This document shows positions 1-9,826 of a DNA stretch of 45,100 bases, one piece after another. This DNA is from Anaerolineae bacterium (lineage in GTDB: Bacteria; Chloroflexota; Anaerolineae; Aggregatilineales; Phototrophicaceae): assembly GCA_022843385.1 (NCBI GenBank), contig JALHNT010000020.1, positions 86,098-131,197 of the forward strand, written 5' to 3'. The notes beneath the pieces were generated by a model, which worked only from the letters and a program-made list of their open reading frames with translations, was not told the origin of the DNA and made no database searches. Position 1 is the stretch's first letter. Each line of letters begins with the position of its first letter. The position numbers were made by a program, and so were the translations under genes.

Positions 1-175
1 CTGGGGCGGTGGCATCACCGGTGGGAGTGACCATGACGAAAATGGTGTCCAGCTCGCGTCCGCGCGCGGCTTTCTTGGGCGCGACCTCGACCAGACTACC
101 GGGCGGTTGAGCGCTGATCGAGCGTCCACCGACCATATACAGATGTCCGACCAGGGCTTCAAAATCCAACGGCAT
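1..175 (-). CDS. conserved hypothetical protein, N-terminal fragment
   Basis: An open frame starts at an ATG (positions 175-173, minus strand) and runs uninterrupted off the left edge for 58 codons. The peptide begins MPLDFEALVGHLYMVGGRSI and continues with a Pro/Ala/Arg stretch and then a short hydrophobic strand (DTIFVMVTP). There is no signal peptide or membrane segment in the visible part. I do not recognise a named family. Codon use matches the neighbours, and the gene follows the response regulator on the same strand after a 119-bp gap, so it may belong to the same transcription unit. Function cannot be assigned because most of the protein is outside the window. Confidence 0.7.
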   Translation of the reverse strand, partial: MPLDFEALVGHLYMVGGRSISAQPPGSLVEVAPKKAARGRELDTIFVMVTPTGDATAP

Positions 176-294
176 AATCAGTTCTCGTCACTGCCATCAC
201 ACCGTTCATTTTACAGGACATGGGCGAAGGGTCAAATCGAAGGTTTGTATCAGATGATAAAGGCAGTCAGATTGATAACTGCCTTCTGCTGAGG

Positions 295-669
295 TTAACT
301 GGCAAGCTGCCGGTCAAGTGCCGCCTGAATCACTTCGCGGATGTCTTTGGGACGGATCGGTTTCACCAGGTAATTGTCAGCGCGCGTCACCTGATCCTTG
401 TAGGCGAACATCTTATGGGCGCTGATGATGGTAATGTACATTTTATCCAGACGCGGTGTTTGTGCGACGTATTCCAGCACCTCAATCCCTGGCACATGCG
501 GCATCAGCATGTCGAGCAGCATGATTGATGGGGTGTGCTGTTCCAACAGGTCGATGGCTTGCTGACCATCGTTGGCCTGCAGGATTTCCATGCCAAACGG
601 TTTCAAGACCTGCCGCAATAGAATGAGCGTTTGTTCATCATCATCAACGATGAGAATCAGATTGTCCAT
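295..669 (-). CDS. single-domain response regulator (CheY-like)
   Basis: This 124-residue receiver domain has no output domain. The acidic pocket is the DDD run at residues 9-11, the phospho-acceptor is Asp53 in LLDM, the switch Ser is Ser83 and the conserved Lys is Lys103 in VKP. All the key residues are present, so it should accept phosphate from a histidine kinase and act by protein contact rather than by binding DNA. No kinase is adjacent; the nearest is the large hybrid-sensing kinase at 17.2 kb on the other strand, so the partner is unknown. It is flanked on the same strand by the NIPSNAP-like gene upstream and an unknown conserved gene downstream. Confidence 0.93.
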   Translation of the reverse strand: MDNLILIVDDDEQTLILLRQVLKPFGMEILQANDGQQAIDLLEQHTPSIMLLDMLMPHVPGIEVLEYVAQTPRLDKMYITIISAHKMFAYKDQVTRADNYLVKPIRPKDIREVIQAALDRQLAS

Positions 670-797
670 AACGATGTCCTGCTGGATGGTTGACTGTGTG
701 AGTTCTCAATGATGGCTTGAATCGTAACCATCTCTCCCTGATTATTACGGTACGACAGGATGGATGTTCTGTCAAATTGAGAAATTCAGGGATAGGT

Positions 798-1121
798 TCA
801 GAATTGGAAACGATCGTGATATTGCACCAGTTTGCGCTGGTAGCGCAGGGTGTACGTGCCGAGCTGATCTTCAAGTTGTTCCCAGCGCTCGCTCTGGAAG
901 ATTTCGCGCACGGTATCCAGGCTGTCGGTGATGAATTCCACCTGCCGGACCGGATAGTCGCCATAGGCCGTATGCCAGACGCCCGCCATGTATAATCCCA
1001 TCGATTGCAGTGCTGGGACGAATTCGTTCATCACGAACTGGTAGTAGGGTTCCACCAGATCAGGTCGAATGTCGTAGATCAGCAGCAAGCGGTAACGAGG
1101 GATTATTCGTATAGGAAGCAT
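798..1121 (-). CDS. small NIPSNAP/EthD-like (dimeric alpha-beta barrel) protein
   Basis: A protein of 107 residues, starting at an ATG. An in-frame GTG seven codons further upstream (1142) is possible but adds only a charged tail without a better ribosome site. The sequence pattern (RLLLIYDIRPDLVEPYYQFV, then a helix, then VWHTAYGDYPVRQVEFI, and a helix with SERWEQLEDQL) fits the ferredoxin-like dimeric alpha-beta barrel fold seen in NIPSNAP and EthD-type proteins. That is a fold-level guess, with no catalytic motif visible. It is divergent from the TPR/SH3b gene at 1251 across a 129-bp gap, and lies upstream of the response regulator. Enzymatic role unknown. Confidence 0.75.
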   Translation of the reverse strand: MLPIRIIPRYRLLLIYDIRPDLVEPYYQFVMNEFVPALQSMGLYMAGVWHTAYGDYPVRQVEFITDSLDTVREIFQSERWEQLEDQLGTYTLRYQRKLVQYHDRFQF

Positions 1122-1250
1122 AGTCTTTTCATTTCTTCTCACGACATGATTCTATCACAGTCTCTGGTACTGGTAAATCAATAGCTGATGAGACTTGCCC
1201 CTGATGATCGATTGCGGTAATGTACCGGACGAATCTGGAAGGATGATGGA

Positions 1251-3668
1251 ATGAGCAGTCAATTGCAACAGCGGCTGGATGACCTGCGGGGGCAGATACA
1301 GTCGATCCAGGCTGATACGGACCCCGGACTGATCTCGCAACTGGAACGCGCGGCGCGTACCCTGCTGGCAGATGCCAAGAACACCCCCTATGAACCGGCA
1401 GCCCAGGCGCTTTTCGGCGAGTTGGCGCGCATCAGCAATCCCACGTCGCCGACTGCTGCCACCATTCGCGGTCTGGTGCGCCGGGCGCGCATTCGCATCG
1501 AGATGGCCGGCGATGATGATGATGTTGACGAAGCAATCGATATTCTGGCTGAGGGATTAGCCCTGAATGCTCAGGATACCGATGTCATCGGCTTGCTGGA
1601 AGAAGCCGCTACGCGCGGGGGGCAGGCTGCCCAGCGGGTGACCGACCTGTTCAATCGTTATGGGGTGCAGCGCACAGCGGCTCCCGCGCCACCGAAGGCG
1701 TCAACTACGCCCACTCCACCACCTGCCAGCACACCCGCTGTTCCGGCACCGACGTACCCGACCTCGGCTGGGTATCCCGCGCCGGAGCAAGAGATCTATC
1801 AATCACCGCCAGCCCGTCGGATGCCCGGGCGGGGGACAGGGTTCAGCAACGGCCCCGACATCGATGAGATGATTTCGGAACTCACCCAGACCTATTACGC
1901 CGGTGATTATCAGCAAACAGTTGAGATCGCCAACCGCGTCCTCTCCAATCAGCCGGGCAATCCGACGGCGCTGGAATATCGCCAGAAGGCCGAAGACAAT
2001 ATCATTCGCGGTGTGGTGCCGGATCATCGCATTCCCTTCGACGCCCGCGTGTCCTATAACCGCGCCAACTCGCTGGTGCGTGCCGGGAATTACGACGAAG
2101 CCGAACGGCTCTACCGTGAAGCGCGCGATCTGGCTGAACGCAGTGGCATCCTCAGTTGGAAGGATGCCGAACAGGCGCTGCTCGATATTCAGGATCTGGC
2201 GCTGGCGCGAGAAATGCTGCTGGAAGGGGATCGCCTCATCAAGAGCGATAACTGGGCAGAGGCGCTGCGTAAGTATGAAGGGGCGCTGCGGGTTGTGCCG
2301 AATGACCCGCAGGCGGAAGAACGGATCGAACGACTGCGGCGGGTCCAGTCTGAGACCGATCAGGCGACGGTGCAGCTCAGTATGTTGAGTGGCTCGTTGA
2401 CTGAGCAGGTCGCCCAGCTTCAGAACATCCTCAACATCATCATGCGGGTGCGTCAATCGCTGCCAGATAGCCAGCGCCTGGCTCAACTGACTCAGACTGC
2501 CAATAACCGGCTGATGGGCATCAAGACCCAGATCAACGACCAGGCGCAGTCGGCCCTCAATCGAGCCCGGAACGCCAACCGGCTGGAAGAACGGATCAGC
2601 CAGACCAATGATGCGCTCAATCTGCTGGAACTGGGGGTCAAGCTCGATCCCAGTGATAGCGCGATGGCAGACGTTCTGCTGGACTCGCGCTCGACCAGTA
2701 ATGACATGCAGCGCGCCAAACAGGTCATCGAACGCGCCTCATCGCTCATCGCGCAGAACATGGATAATGAGCTGGCGCAGGCACGCTCGATGCTGAATGG
2801 GTTGCTGGATTATGCCCAGGACGAACGATACCGTAGCGTCGTCAGCGATCTGTTGTCACGCTATCTGGAACGCGCCGAATTCGCGCTGGAAGACGGCAAC
2901 GTTGGCGAAGCGGAAGCGTGGCTGGCGGCATTGCGGGAAGACCCCTTCCGTGTGCTAGGGCGACGGGCTGAAATCCAGCGGCTTGACAGCGAGATACGAA
3001 CGCTGCGGCGGCGCGGACGCTTCACCCTGGCCGGCATTCTGCTGGCGATCCTGGTCTTTGGTGGAATTACCTTGTTTGCGACTCAGGGCTTGTGGTCGCC
3101 GGTCTTGTTCCCACCGCCGACGGCGACTCCCACCGCCACCTTCACACCCAGCATCACACCGACGCCGAGCGACACGCCGACGCCCAGCAATACACCGACG
3201 CCCAGTAACACGCCGACGCCATCCTTAACGCCAACTTTCACCAGCACGCCGACCTGGACGTTTACGCCCTCACCGACGATTACACCATCCTTCACGGCCA
3301 CGGCTTCGCTGACACCGACGGCGACCAACACCCCAACCCATACGCCCACGATTACGCCGACATTCACGCCGTCTCTGACAGCAACGGCCACTGAGACCGC
3401 TACAGTTACGCCGACGCCGGCGGTGCTGTGTCGCATTCTCAATGCCGGTGCCGATTCGGTACGAGTGCGCGCTCAACCCTCCACGCGGGCACCCTTGATC
3501 GGCTTCCTGCCGACGCGGGTCGGGGCGGATGTGCTGCAACAGGATCGCGGGCCGGATGATCGTCTGGTCTGGTACCGGGTGTACTTCCTGGTCGAAGGCA
3601 GCGAAATTCGCGGCTGGATACGCGCCGATACAGTGACGCAACTCACCAACTGTCCACCCCTCCCATGA
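1251..3668 (+). CDS. TPR/coiled-coil membrane protein with Pro/Thr linker and C-terminal SH3b domain
   Basis: An 805-residue protein in three parts. Residues 1-585 are helical, with TPR-like and coiled-coil stretches (for example [21 protein letters not shown]) and a Pro-rich break near 145-190. A single membrane helix lies at about 590-612 after an Arg-rich cytoplasmic flank. Residues about 620-722 form a low-complexity TPTPS/TPTN linker typical of Chloroflexota surface proteins. The end (about 725-800) resembles a bacterial SH3 domain ([18 protein letters not shown]...GWIRADTV). The TPR part should therefore be cytoplasmic and the SH3b outside, perhaps touching the wall. The ATG is preceded by AAGGA at about 8 nt. 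A perfect 13-bp hairpin follows the stop codon. Function unknown; it probably scaffolds at the envelope. Confidence 0.9.
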   Translation: MSSQLQQRLDDLRGQIQSIQADTDPGLISQLERAARTLLADAKNTPYEPAAQALFGELARISNPTSPTAATIRGLVRRARIRIEMAGDDDDVDEAIDILAEGLALNAQDTDVIGLLEEAATRGGQAAQRVTDLFNRYGVQRTAAPAPPKASTTPTPPPASTPAVPAPTYPTSAGYPAPEQEIYQSPPARRMPGRGTGFSNGPDIDEMISELTQTYYAGDYQQTVEIANRVLSNQPGNPTALEYRQKAEDNIIRGVVPDHRIPFDARVSYNRANSLVRAGNYDEAERLYREARDLAERSGILSWKDAEQALLDIQDLALAREMLLEGDRLIKSDNWAEALRKYEGALRVVPNDPQAEERIERLRRVQSETDQATVQLSMLSGSLTEQVAQLQNILNIIMRVRQSLPDSQRLAQLTQTANNRLMGIKTQINDQAQSALNRARNANRLEERISQTNDALNLLELGVKLDPSDSAMADVLLDSRSTSNDMQRAKQVIERASSLIAQNMDNELAQARSMLNGLLDYAQDERYRSVVSDLLSRYLERAEFALEDGNVGEAEAWLAALREDPFRVLGRRAEIQRLDSEIRTLRRRGRFTLAGILLAILVFGGITLFATQGLWSPVLFPPPTATPTATFTPSITPTPSDTPTPSNTPTPSNTPTPSLTPTFTSTPTWTFTPSPTITPSFTATASLTPTATNTPTHTPTITPTFTPSLTATATETATVTPTPAVLCRILNAGADSVRVRAQPSTRAPLIGFLPTRVGADVLQQDRGPDDRLVWYRVYFLVEGSEIRGWIRADTVTQLTNCPPLP

Positions 3669-3674
3669 ACGTGT

Positions 3675-3708
3675 AGGATAAAGGATGATAACAGGCATCC
3701 TTTATCCT
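3675..3708 (+). terminator. hairpin after the TPR/SH3b gene
   Basis: A perfect 13-bp inverted repeat, AGGATAAAGGATG (3675-3687) and CATCCTTTATCCT (3696-3708), with an 8-nt loop lies 6 nt after the stop codon. There is no proper run of T after it, so it may be a transcript-stabilising hairpin or a weak terminator. Confidence 0.55.
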
Positions 3709-3775
3709 TAATGATTCGACAAGTCAAAATGCTTCTACAATGACGGTAAGCGGATTTGTGGATAGGATGTTGGCG

Positions 3776-4396
3776 ATGTCGCGCTTTGCTTTTAGTCCAA
3801 CCGAGCCTCTCTTTTCCTTTGAAGAACGGGCCACCAGTGGTCATGCGATCCATCTGGTTAATCCATCCTTCGCGCCGGCTCGTCCACCAACTTTGCAGGC
3901 CTGGCGGACTGAAGCCGCGCTGACCAACGGACGGTGGGGTGTGGAGTACAGCGCCGAGCAAACCGCTTTCGCCCTGGCACAGATCAGCAGCCAGCAAACG
4001 CTGCCCTCGTTGTCGCCTGTCGCCAGCGTCGCCCTGCTGCTCGATTCGCGGGTTGAACTGCGCCAATACTTCAGCGCCGCCCTGGTCGAACAACTGGTAC
4101 AGGTCCTGAGCAGCCAGTCCGGACGGCATCACTGGAATCGCCTGGATCGTTCGGTCTATGCCTGTGTCATCGGCGCGGGCGTCGCCGCCTGTATTGATGC
4201 CACCCCGCAAGCGGAAACGCTCTATTTGCGCTACGCCAACCCGGTTGTCGAAACCATTCAGCAGGCGCGGTGCGAGTCCGATCTGCCCGCCAGTTTGCGC
4301 GGATTGTCTCAGGTCTTGAGCGAACGATTCGATGAGCTGCTGTCGCTGGCTCGCTCACGGTTGCTATCCGCGCTTTTCGCCTCAGCCAAACTCTAA
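3776..4396 (+). CDS. hypothetical protein
   Basis: A protein of 206 residues. I chose the ATG at 3776 because AGGA lies 8 nt upstream; in-frame ATGs at 3740 and 3767 lack such a site. The sequence is soluble and mixed alpha/beta, with a helical C-terminal third ending SRLLSALFASAKL. No signal peptide, membrane segment, metal motif or nucleotide motif is visible, and I do not recognise a family. It sits between two envelope-associated genes on the same strand. The codon pattern is like the neighbours, and the long reverse-strand frame over it is a shadow. Confidence 0.7.
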   Translation: MSRFAFSPTEPLFSFEERATSGHAIHLVNPSFAPARPPTLQAWRTEAALTNGRWGVEYSAEQTAFALAQISSQQTLPSLSPVASVALLLDSRVELRQYFSAALVEQLVQVLSSQSGRHHWNRLDRSVYACVIGAGVAACIDATPQAETLYLRYANPVVETIQQARCESDLPASLRGLSQVLSERFDELLSLARSRLLSALFASAKL

Positions 4397-4468
4397 AGCG
4401 CCTCACATACCAGCCGGGTGTCAAAACGTGGTAAACTTGCGACGGAAAGCGAGTTTACAGGTTGTGGC

Positions 4469-7342
4469 ATGGCTTTTACGACTCCGCTGGCGTTGATCCT
4501 CCTGCTCATCTGTCTACCGATCATCTGGTATCTGGGCTGGCCGCGTCTGTCTTACCGCCGCCGTCGCGACATCACCAGTCTGCTGCTCCGCACAGCGATC
4601 ATTGTGTTGCTGGTTTTTGCGCTGGCTGGTGCTCAGTCGGCCCAGTCGGCGGATCGACTGGCTGTCATTTTTCTGATTGATGCATCGGATAGTATGGGGC
4701 AGGCAGCGCGAGAAGCGGCGCTGGATTATGTTCGCCAATCGCTGCAAACCATGCGCCCGGATGACGAAGCCGGTGTAATTCAGTTTGGCTCGAGCGCCGT
4801 CATCGAACGCGCCTTGAGCAATGTGCGCGAACTAGGCGCATCACGCGCAGCTCCGCCAACCGGCAACACCGATCTGGAAAAAGCGATTCGGCTGGCGCTG
4901 GGGATGCTCCCGTCGGATGCCGCTCGTCGCATCGTCATCCTGAGCGATGGGGCGCAAACGGTGGGGGATGCGGCCTCGGCGGCTGAGTTAGCGGCGGCCA
5001 CTGGTGTTGAGATCAGCTTTGTCCCCTATACCCCGGCAGACACGCCCGAAGTCCAGGTCAGCAATGTCAGCGTGCCGAGCGCCATTAATGACGGCCAAAA
5101 TTTTGACCTGAATCTGACCATTGCTGCCGAGGCTGCTACCGAAGCCCGCATCACCGTGCTGGAATCCGGGCAGATCATTCACCAGCAGCCGATCAGTCTG
5201 CGCCAGGGCAGCAACAATTACAGCCTGTCGCTTACGGCAGCCGGTTCTGGCTTCAAGGATTTTCAGGTACAGGTCGATCCGGTGAGCAATGATGGGTTCT
5301 ATCAGAACAACCAGCTCTCCGCCTTCAGCCGGGTCGTTGGCCCGCCGCGCATCCTGCTGGTTGCGCCTTCAGCCGAGGAAGTTCAGTATTTGCAGCCGGC
5401 GCTGGAGCAGGCTGGTTTAAGGGTGGATGTGGTTGCCCCGGAAGGGCTGCCGGTCAGTCTGGTTCCGTTGGCACAGTACCAGAGCATCGTGCTGGCAAAT
5501 GTCTCGGCTGTCCGCCTAACGCCACAGCGGATGCAGGCGCTCCAGAGCTATGTGCGCGATCTGGGCGGTGGGTTGGTCAGCATCGGCGGGCCGGAGAGCT
5601 ACGGGCCAGGCGGGTATTTCCAGACCCCTCTCGAAGAAACGTTACCACTTGAGTCGCAGGTCAAGGATCAGCAGCGCTTGCCGCAGTTGACGATTGCCTT
5701 CGTGATTGATCGGTCAGGCAGTATGGGGGTGGTCGGCCCTAGCGGTGTTACCAACCTTGATCTGGCGAAAGAAGCCATCATCCGCTCGATTGACATGCTG
5801 CAACCGAATGACCGTGCCGGTGTCGTTTCCTTCGATTCGGTTGGCTACTGGATCGCCAACATCCAGCCCGTGCGTGACCGGACGCCCTTGCAGCGCCTGG
5901 TGGCTTCGCTCGATGTGGGCGGTGGCACCGATATTCTGGCGGGAATGACTCTGGTGTCACAGGATATTGCGCCGGACCCCTCACCGCGCAAGCACATCAT
6001 CCTCCTGACCGATGGCGGGGCTGACCCGACTGGACTGGTCGAACTGACGACGCGCCTCAACAACGATGATCGGGTGACGACCTCGGTCATCGCCATCGGC
6101 ACCGGCATCCCTGGCTTCTTGCAACAGATGGCACAGACTGGTGGGGGGAATTTTCATCAGGTGGAAGTTGTCCAGCAAATTCCGGCCATCTTCACTCAGG
6201 AAGTGGTGCTGGCGACCCGTTCCTATATTGTCGAAGAAGGCTCGTTTGCACCGCTGCTGACGGCTACCAGCTCGATCCTGAACGGCATCAGCGCCGCGCC
6301 CCAGCTTTCCGGTTATGTTGCCACGACTGCCAAGCAGACGGCGCAGGTCATCCTCCGTACCGACAATACCTATCGTGATCCGCTGCTGGCATCGTGGCAG
6401 TATGGCCTGGGCAGGGCGGTATCATTCACCAGTGATGCGACAGCCCGCTGGGGGGCGAACTGGGTTAACTGGGGCGATTATGTGCGCTTCTGGGATCAGA
6501 CGGTGCGCTGGACGATCACCGAAGGCACAACCAACAACATCGAATCGCGGGTGGTCATGGAAGGCGAACAGGCGCGGCTGATCGTCGATGCCCGTGATGA
6601 CCAGGGCGGCTTCCTCAACGGGTTGGATTTGCAGATGTCGCTGGTGGACCCGGAAGGTCAACCCCAGCTCACCACGCTGCGCCAGGTGGCACCTGGGCGC
6701 TATGAAGCAGTCTTCACGCCTGGAGCGGAAGGGGCGTATCTGCTGGCGGTGCGCGGCGGCTCAGAAGGCGATACCAACCTGACTCTCAACCAGACGACGG
6801 GCTGGGTGATGAGCTACTCGGCGGAATATGACCGTACCCGCGTAGGCGATGGCGCGGCGCTGTTGGCCGAGGTGGCAGCGCTCACCGGTGGGCGTTCGAT
6901 GCTGGAAGACCCGGCGTTGGCCTTTAACCACAATCTGACGGCGGCTGTGGCCGGGACTCCGCTTTGGCCGCTGCTCACGCTCATCGCGCTGCTCCTGCTG
7001 CCGCTGGACATTGCGGTGCGGCGACTGGTGATCACCCAGAGTGATCTGGCGCGGCTGCGTCAGGCGCTCTTCGGACGGATGTCGGCTGAACCGACGGCGG
7101 AACGCATCACAACCCTGATGGATGCCAAGCTGCGCGGACGTCAGCGCGCCGAGAGCAGCAGCGCTGCCACGACGGCCTCAGTGCTGCTCAATCGCAAATC
7201 TCAATCCAGTGAAAGCATAGCGCCGCCGGTGCCAACCAACATCGTTCGCCCGACAGAACCAACGGCTGCTCCGACACCAACCGCTTCAGCCGATGGCAAC
7301 ATCGCGGGTCAGTTATTGAAGAAGCGCAAGGACCGGAGTTAA
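4469..7342 (+). CDS. twin-VWA membrane protein (BatA/BatB-like with an amidotransferase-like middle domain)
   Basis: A protein of 957 residues. The start at 4469 gives an immediate membrane helix (MAFTTPLALILLLICLPIIW) and has AGG 7 nt upstream; a GTG at 4418 would bury that helix. A second N-terminal helix follows at about 38-55. The first von Willebrand A domain carries the MIDAS motif D71-A-S73-D-S75. A flavodoxin/amidotransferase-like stretch follows (GGGLVSIGGPESYGPGGY). The second VWA has D414-R-S416-G-S418. A last membrane helix (PLWPLLTLIALLLLPL) and a roughly 100-residue Ala/Thr/Pro-rich tail end the protein. VWA domains bind protein partners through a divalent metal, so this probably works in a cell-surface complex. 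Ligand unknown. Confidence 0.92.
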   Translation: MAFTTPLALILLLICLPIIWYLGWPRLSYRRRRDITSLLLRTAIIVLLVFALAGAQSAQSADRLAVIFLIDASDSMGQAAREAALDYVRQSLQTMRPDDEAGVIQFGSSAVIERALSNVRELGASRAAPPTGNTDLEKAIRLALGMLPSDAARRIVILSDGAQTVGDAASAAELAAATGVEISFVPYTPADTPEVQVSNVSVPSAINDGQNFDLNLTIAAEAATEARITVLESGQIIHQQPISLRQGSNNYSLSLTAAGSGFKDFQVQVDPVSNDGFYQNNQLSAFSRVVGPPRILLVAPSAEEVQYLQPALEQAGLRVDVVAPEGLPVSLVPLAQYQSIVLANVSAVRLTPQRMQALQSYVRDLGGGLVSIGGPESYGPGGYFQTPLEETLPLESQVKDQQRLPQLTIAFVIDRSGSMGVVGPSGVTNLDLAKEAIIRSIDMLQPNDRAGVVSFDSVGYWIANIQPVRDRTPLQRLVASLDVGGGTDILAGMTLVSQDIAPDPSPRKHIILLTDGGADPTGLVELTTRLNNDDRVTTSVIAIGTGIPGFLQQMAQTGGGNFHQVEVVQQIPAIFTQEVVLATRSYIVEEGSFAPLLTATSSILNGISAAPQLSGYVATTAKQTAQVILRTDNTYRDPLLASWQYGLGRAVSFTSDATARWGANWVNWGDYVRFWDQTVRWTITEGTTNNIESRVVMEGEQARLIVDARDDQGGFLNGLDLQMSLVDPEGQPQLTTLRQVAPGRYEAVFTPGAEGAYLLAVRGGSEGDTNLTLNQTTGWVMSYSAEYDRTRVGDGAALLAEVAALTGGRSMLEDPALAFNHNLTAAVAGTPLWPLLTLIALLLLPLDIAVRRLVITQSDLARLRQALFGRMSAEPTAERITTLMDAKLRGRQRAESSSAATTASVLLNRKSQSSESIAPPVPTNIVRPTEPTAAPTPTASADGNIAGQLLKKRKDRS

Positions 7343-7487
7343 ACCGAATCCTCTTCGAAACTCTTCTCAGGCGGGGTAATCCCAGCGATTGCCCTGTCCC
7401 GATTGAGTTCCTCGCCAGCGTAATCCTCCCCGAAATGTGACGAGTGTCAACTGAACTTCAGGACATTTCGCCCTTTGGATAATCTTT

Positions 7488-7519
7488 TTGAATGGATAGT
7501 CTATCCTTAGCCCTATAAT
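7488..7519 (+). promoter_or_regulatory. putative promoter with an embedded palindrome
   Basis: A consensus -10, TATAAT (7514-7519), lies 32 nt before the ATG of the TPR gene. The best -35-like hexamer, TTGAAT (7488-7493), is 20 nt away, longer than ideal. Between them is a perfect 13-bp palindrome, GGATAGTCTATCC (7494-7506), placed where a repressor would block RNA polymerase. The operator role is inference. Confidence 0.45.
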
Positions 7520-7551
7520 AGAATTGCTTAAGATGAAACCATGAGGTTCTA

Positions 7552-8922
7552 ATGGATGCCAAGACCCTTTTTCGACAGGGCATCGCAGCGCTACGCGATG
7601 AGAAGGATATGGAAAAAGGCCGCACCCTGCTCACCCAGTCGCTCCGGCTTGATCCTCAGAATGATGTGGCCTGGTTGTGGCTCTCCCGGACGGTGACCGA
7701 TGCCGACAAGCGGCGTCAATGTATCGAACGGGCGCTGCAAATCAACCCGGAAAATGAGCAGGCACGAGCGTTGATGACGAAGTTGCAGAGCGCCACTGCC
7801 ACATTTCCCACTGTTGCGGTGGCGGCACCGGTGCCAGAAAATCACACGCCGCCCCGCAAGACCAAAGAATTCAGCGCTCTATCAGGTAACCGCCAGCGTC
7901 AGATCGATGAACATCTGCAACAGGCAGAGGCGTTGATCGCAGCGAACAAGACCGAAGAAGCCATCGAACAATGGGTGCGGGTGCTGGATCTTCAACCGGA
8001 TCATCAGGTTGCGCTGCCCAACGCCATCAAGCATCTCGCCAAAATGAATTATCTGGACGACTGCCACGAGCTGGTGATGAAGGCGGTCAACAGCGGCACC
8101 GATCATCCGTCGGTTTACCTGACGGCTATCGACATCGCCAAGCGCACCCATCACGATGGCGAAGCCGATGACCTGCGGCTGAAGCTGGCCGGGTTGCCGC
8201 AGATCGATGAGAAGCACATCGTCAAGGTGATCGATTACTTCACCACCAATGGTCAATATCATCTGGCGGCGCAGGCATTGGATGCCGCGCTGGTCAATTA
8301 TCCCAAGAATCAAATGCTGCTGCTGCGCCGGGCGGAAGTGGCGAAGGAACAACTAAACACGCAGGAAGCGGTGCAGTATTTTGAACGCGCCGCCCAGCTT
8401 GGAACCAGCTCCAAAGAAGGGAAGAAGGCCGACGAGCAGCTTTCGGTTTATCTGCCGCAATTGACCGATAAGGAGCGCGGCAGTGTGTGGATGGCGCTGC
8501 GTGAAGCGGTTGGCTTTGGCTCGGTTTATCTGTTGATGGGTTGGCAGGACGCCGGATTGGATCTGCTGCGGCTGGGGCCCGGGCGCATCGCCGGGGTGCT
8601 GCTCAGTGTGCTGGGCGGGTATCTGCTGGTGACAGCCGCCTCGTCACCGCAGCAGCAGCCGATTGCGACCTGGCTGGGCGGGAGTGTGCCGGAGAAGCCG
8701 AAGCGCGATGATGTTGACTTTGAAGCGACCCTGGCCGAACCGGAGCTGGCAACCGCCATCCCGATGATCCCGGTTGCGGCGCGGGTGCTGCTGGGCGTGG
8801 TTGGCGCGGTGTTGCTCATCCTGGCCTTCCGCATGGTATTCGGCACGGCGCTGGGTCTAATCAGCAATCCCAACCCCATCGAGTTCTACATCCCGACTCT
8901 GGACGACCTGCTCAGTCGATAG
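7552..8922 (+). CDS. TPR protein with C-terminal membrane helices
   Basis: A protein of 456 residues with a good ribosome site (GAGG, 5 nt spacing). Residues 1-80 and about 115-300 contain tetratricopeptide-like helix pairs (for example ALRDEKDMEKGRTLLTQSLR and AEALIAANKTEEAIEQWVRV). The C-terminal third is membrane-embedded, with hydrophobic segments near 325-340, 342-362 and 410-432. The segment between the last two is Pro- and Glu-rich. It probably gathers partner proteins at the membrane. It is followed after 12 nt by the rhomboid gene, so the two are probably co-transcribed from the promoter at about 7.5 kb. No enzymatic motif is visible. Confidence 0.88.
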   Translation: MDAKTLFRQGIAALRDEKDMEKGRTLLTQSLRLDPQNDVAWLWLSRTVTDADKRRQCIERALQINPENEQARALMTKLQSATATFPTVAVAAPVPENHTPPRKTKEFSALSGNRQRQIDEHLQQAEALIAANKTEEAIEQWVRVLDLQPDHQVALPNAIKHLAKMNYLDDCHELVMKAVNSGTDHPSVYLTAIDIAKRTHHDGEADDLRLKLAGLPQIDEKHIVKVIDYFTTNGQYHLAAQALDAALVNYPKNQMLLLRRAEVAKEQLNTQEAVQYFERAAQLGTSSKEGKKADEQLSVYLPQLTDKERGSVWMALREAVGFGSVYLLMGWQDAGLDLLRLGPGRIAGVLLSVLGGYLLVTAASSPQQQPIATWLGGSVPEKPKRDDVDFEATLAEPELATAIPMIPVAARVLLGVVGAVLLILAFRMVFGTALGLISNPNPIEFYIPTLDDLLSR

Positions 8923-8934
8923 CGAGGACGCACT

Positions 8935-9822
8935 ATGCTGGCCTTATTCTTCTTTCTGTTTCTTATCATCATCACCCTCTTCATTCAGTCGTTCGTGGTG
9001 CCGATGCCCATCGGCGATCTGGAGAACACCCGTTATCGCACCCTGCCGGTGATGACGCTCCTCTTGATCCTCATTAACTCGATCATCTTCGTCTTATTCC
9101 AGGCGGCCAATCTTTACCAGGGGTCGCAACTGCTGGATGAAGGGAATTTGGGCCCGGCTTCGGTCATGCTGAACGAATACATCCGGCAGATCTGGACGTT
9201 CGGCTATCGCGGCATCTTCATGCGTGACGGCATTGGCATCGGTGCCTTCGCCACCTTCAGCAGCATGTTTATGCACGCCGACATGTGGCATCTGATCGGC
9301 AACATGATTTATCTGTGGGCATTTGGCCGCCGCGTCGAGGATGCCTGTGGCCCCTGGCGTTATCTGCTGTTCTACCTGGGGGCAGGCATGATCGCCAGCA
9401 TCGGCTCAGAAGTCTTCAACTTCAACAGGGTAGATATTCCCAGCATTGGTGCGAGCGGCGCGATTGCCGGGGTGATGGGCGCGTACCTGGTGCTGTTCCC
9501 TGGTTCACTGCTCACCTCGTTCTGGGGGATTGGCATCATACTGCGTGTGCCGGTGGTGCTGCTGCTCAAGCTGTTCGGGGTGCGGGCGGTGGCAGAAGCC
9601 CCGGTCTGGCGCTGGACGATTCGCCTGCCCAGCTTCATCCTGCTGATCTTTTTCCTCGCCAGCGAGCTGATTTCACAGGCGCTTCAATTCCTCGATACTA
9701 CGGCTGATCTGGGCGGAGTCAACCACGTCGCCCATATCGCTGGCTTCCTGGCAGCGCTCATCATCTTCCTGTATGTGCGTAAAGATTTGCTGATGCGCTA
9801 TTTCACGGGGCGGCGGTTGTAG
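8935..9822 (+). CDS. rhomboid family intramembrane serine protease
   Basis: A 295-residue polytopic membrane protein that should cut membrane-anchored substrates within the bilayer. The catalytic serine is Ser174 in GASGAIAG and the histidine is His267 in VNHVAHIAGFLA; the oxyanion-side HxxxN pair is His119/Asn123 in HADMWHLIGNM. The protein starts with an additional strongly hydrophobic helix (LALFFFLFLIIITLFI), giving about seven membrane segments, and has a long loop at about 55-100. GAGG lies 7 nt before the ATG. It follows the TPR membrane gene by 12 nt, which suggests a joint role. Two further rhomboids in the window (30360 and 41980) are shorter and more alike. Substrate unknown. Confidence 0.95.
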   Translation: MLALFFFLFLIIITLFIQSFVVPMPIGDLENTRYRTLPVMTLLLILINSIIFVLFQAANLYQGSQLLDEGNLGPASVMLNEYIRQIWTFGYRGIFMRDGIGIGAFATFSSMFMHADMWHLIGNMIYLWAFGRRVEDACGPWRYLLFYLGAGMIASIGSEVFNFNRVDIPSIGASGAIAGVMGAYLVLFPGSLLTSFWGIGIILRVPVVLLLKLFGVRAVAEAPVWRWTIRLPSFILLIFFLASELISQALQFLDTTADLGGVNHVAHIAGFLAALIIFLYVRKDLLMRYFTGRRL

Positions 9823-9826
9823 GGCT

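Noticed and set aside
3120..3420. Short tandem repeat (ACGCCGACGCCCAG-like) that might be read as a satellite or CRISPR
   Set aside because: It encodes the in-frame Thr/Pro linker of the TPR/SH3b protein; there are no fixed-length spacers.
3473..4210. Minus-strand frame of 245 codons spanning the SH3b end and the hypothetical gene
   Set aside because: It crosses a perfect hairpin and two plus-strand genes, and its composition (His/Gln/Arg-rich) is typical of an antisense shadow.
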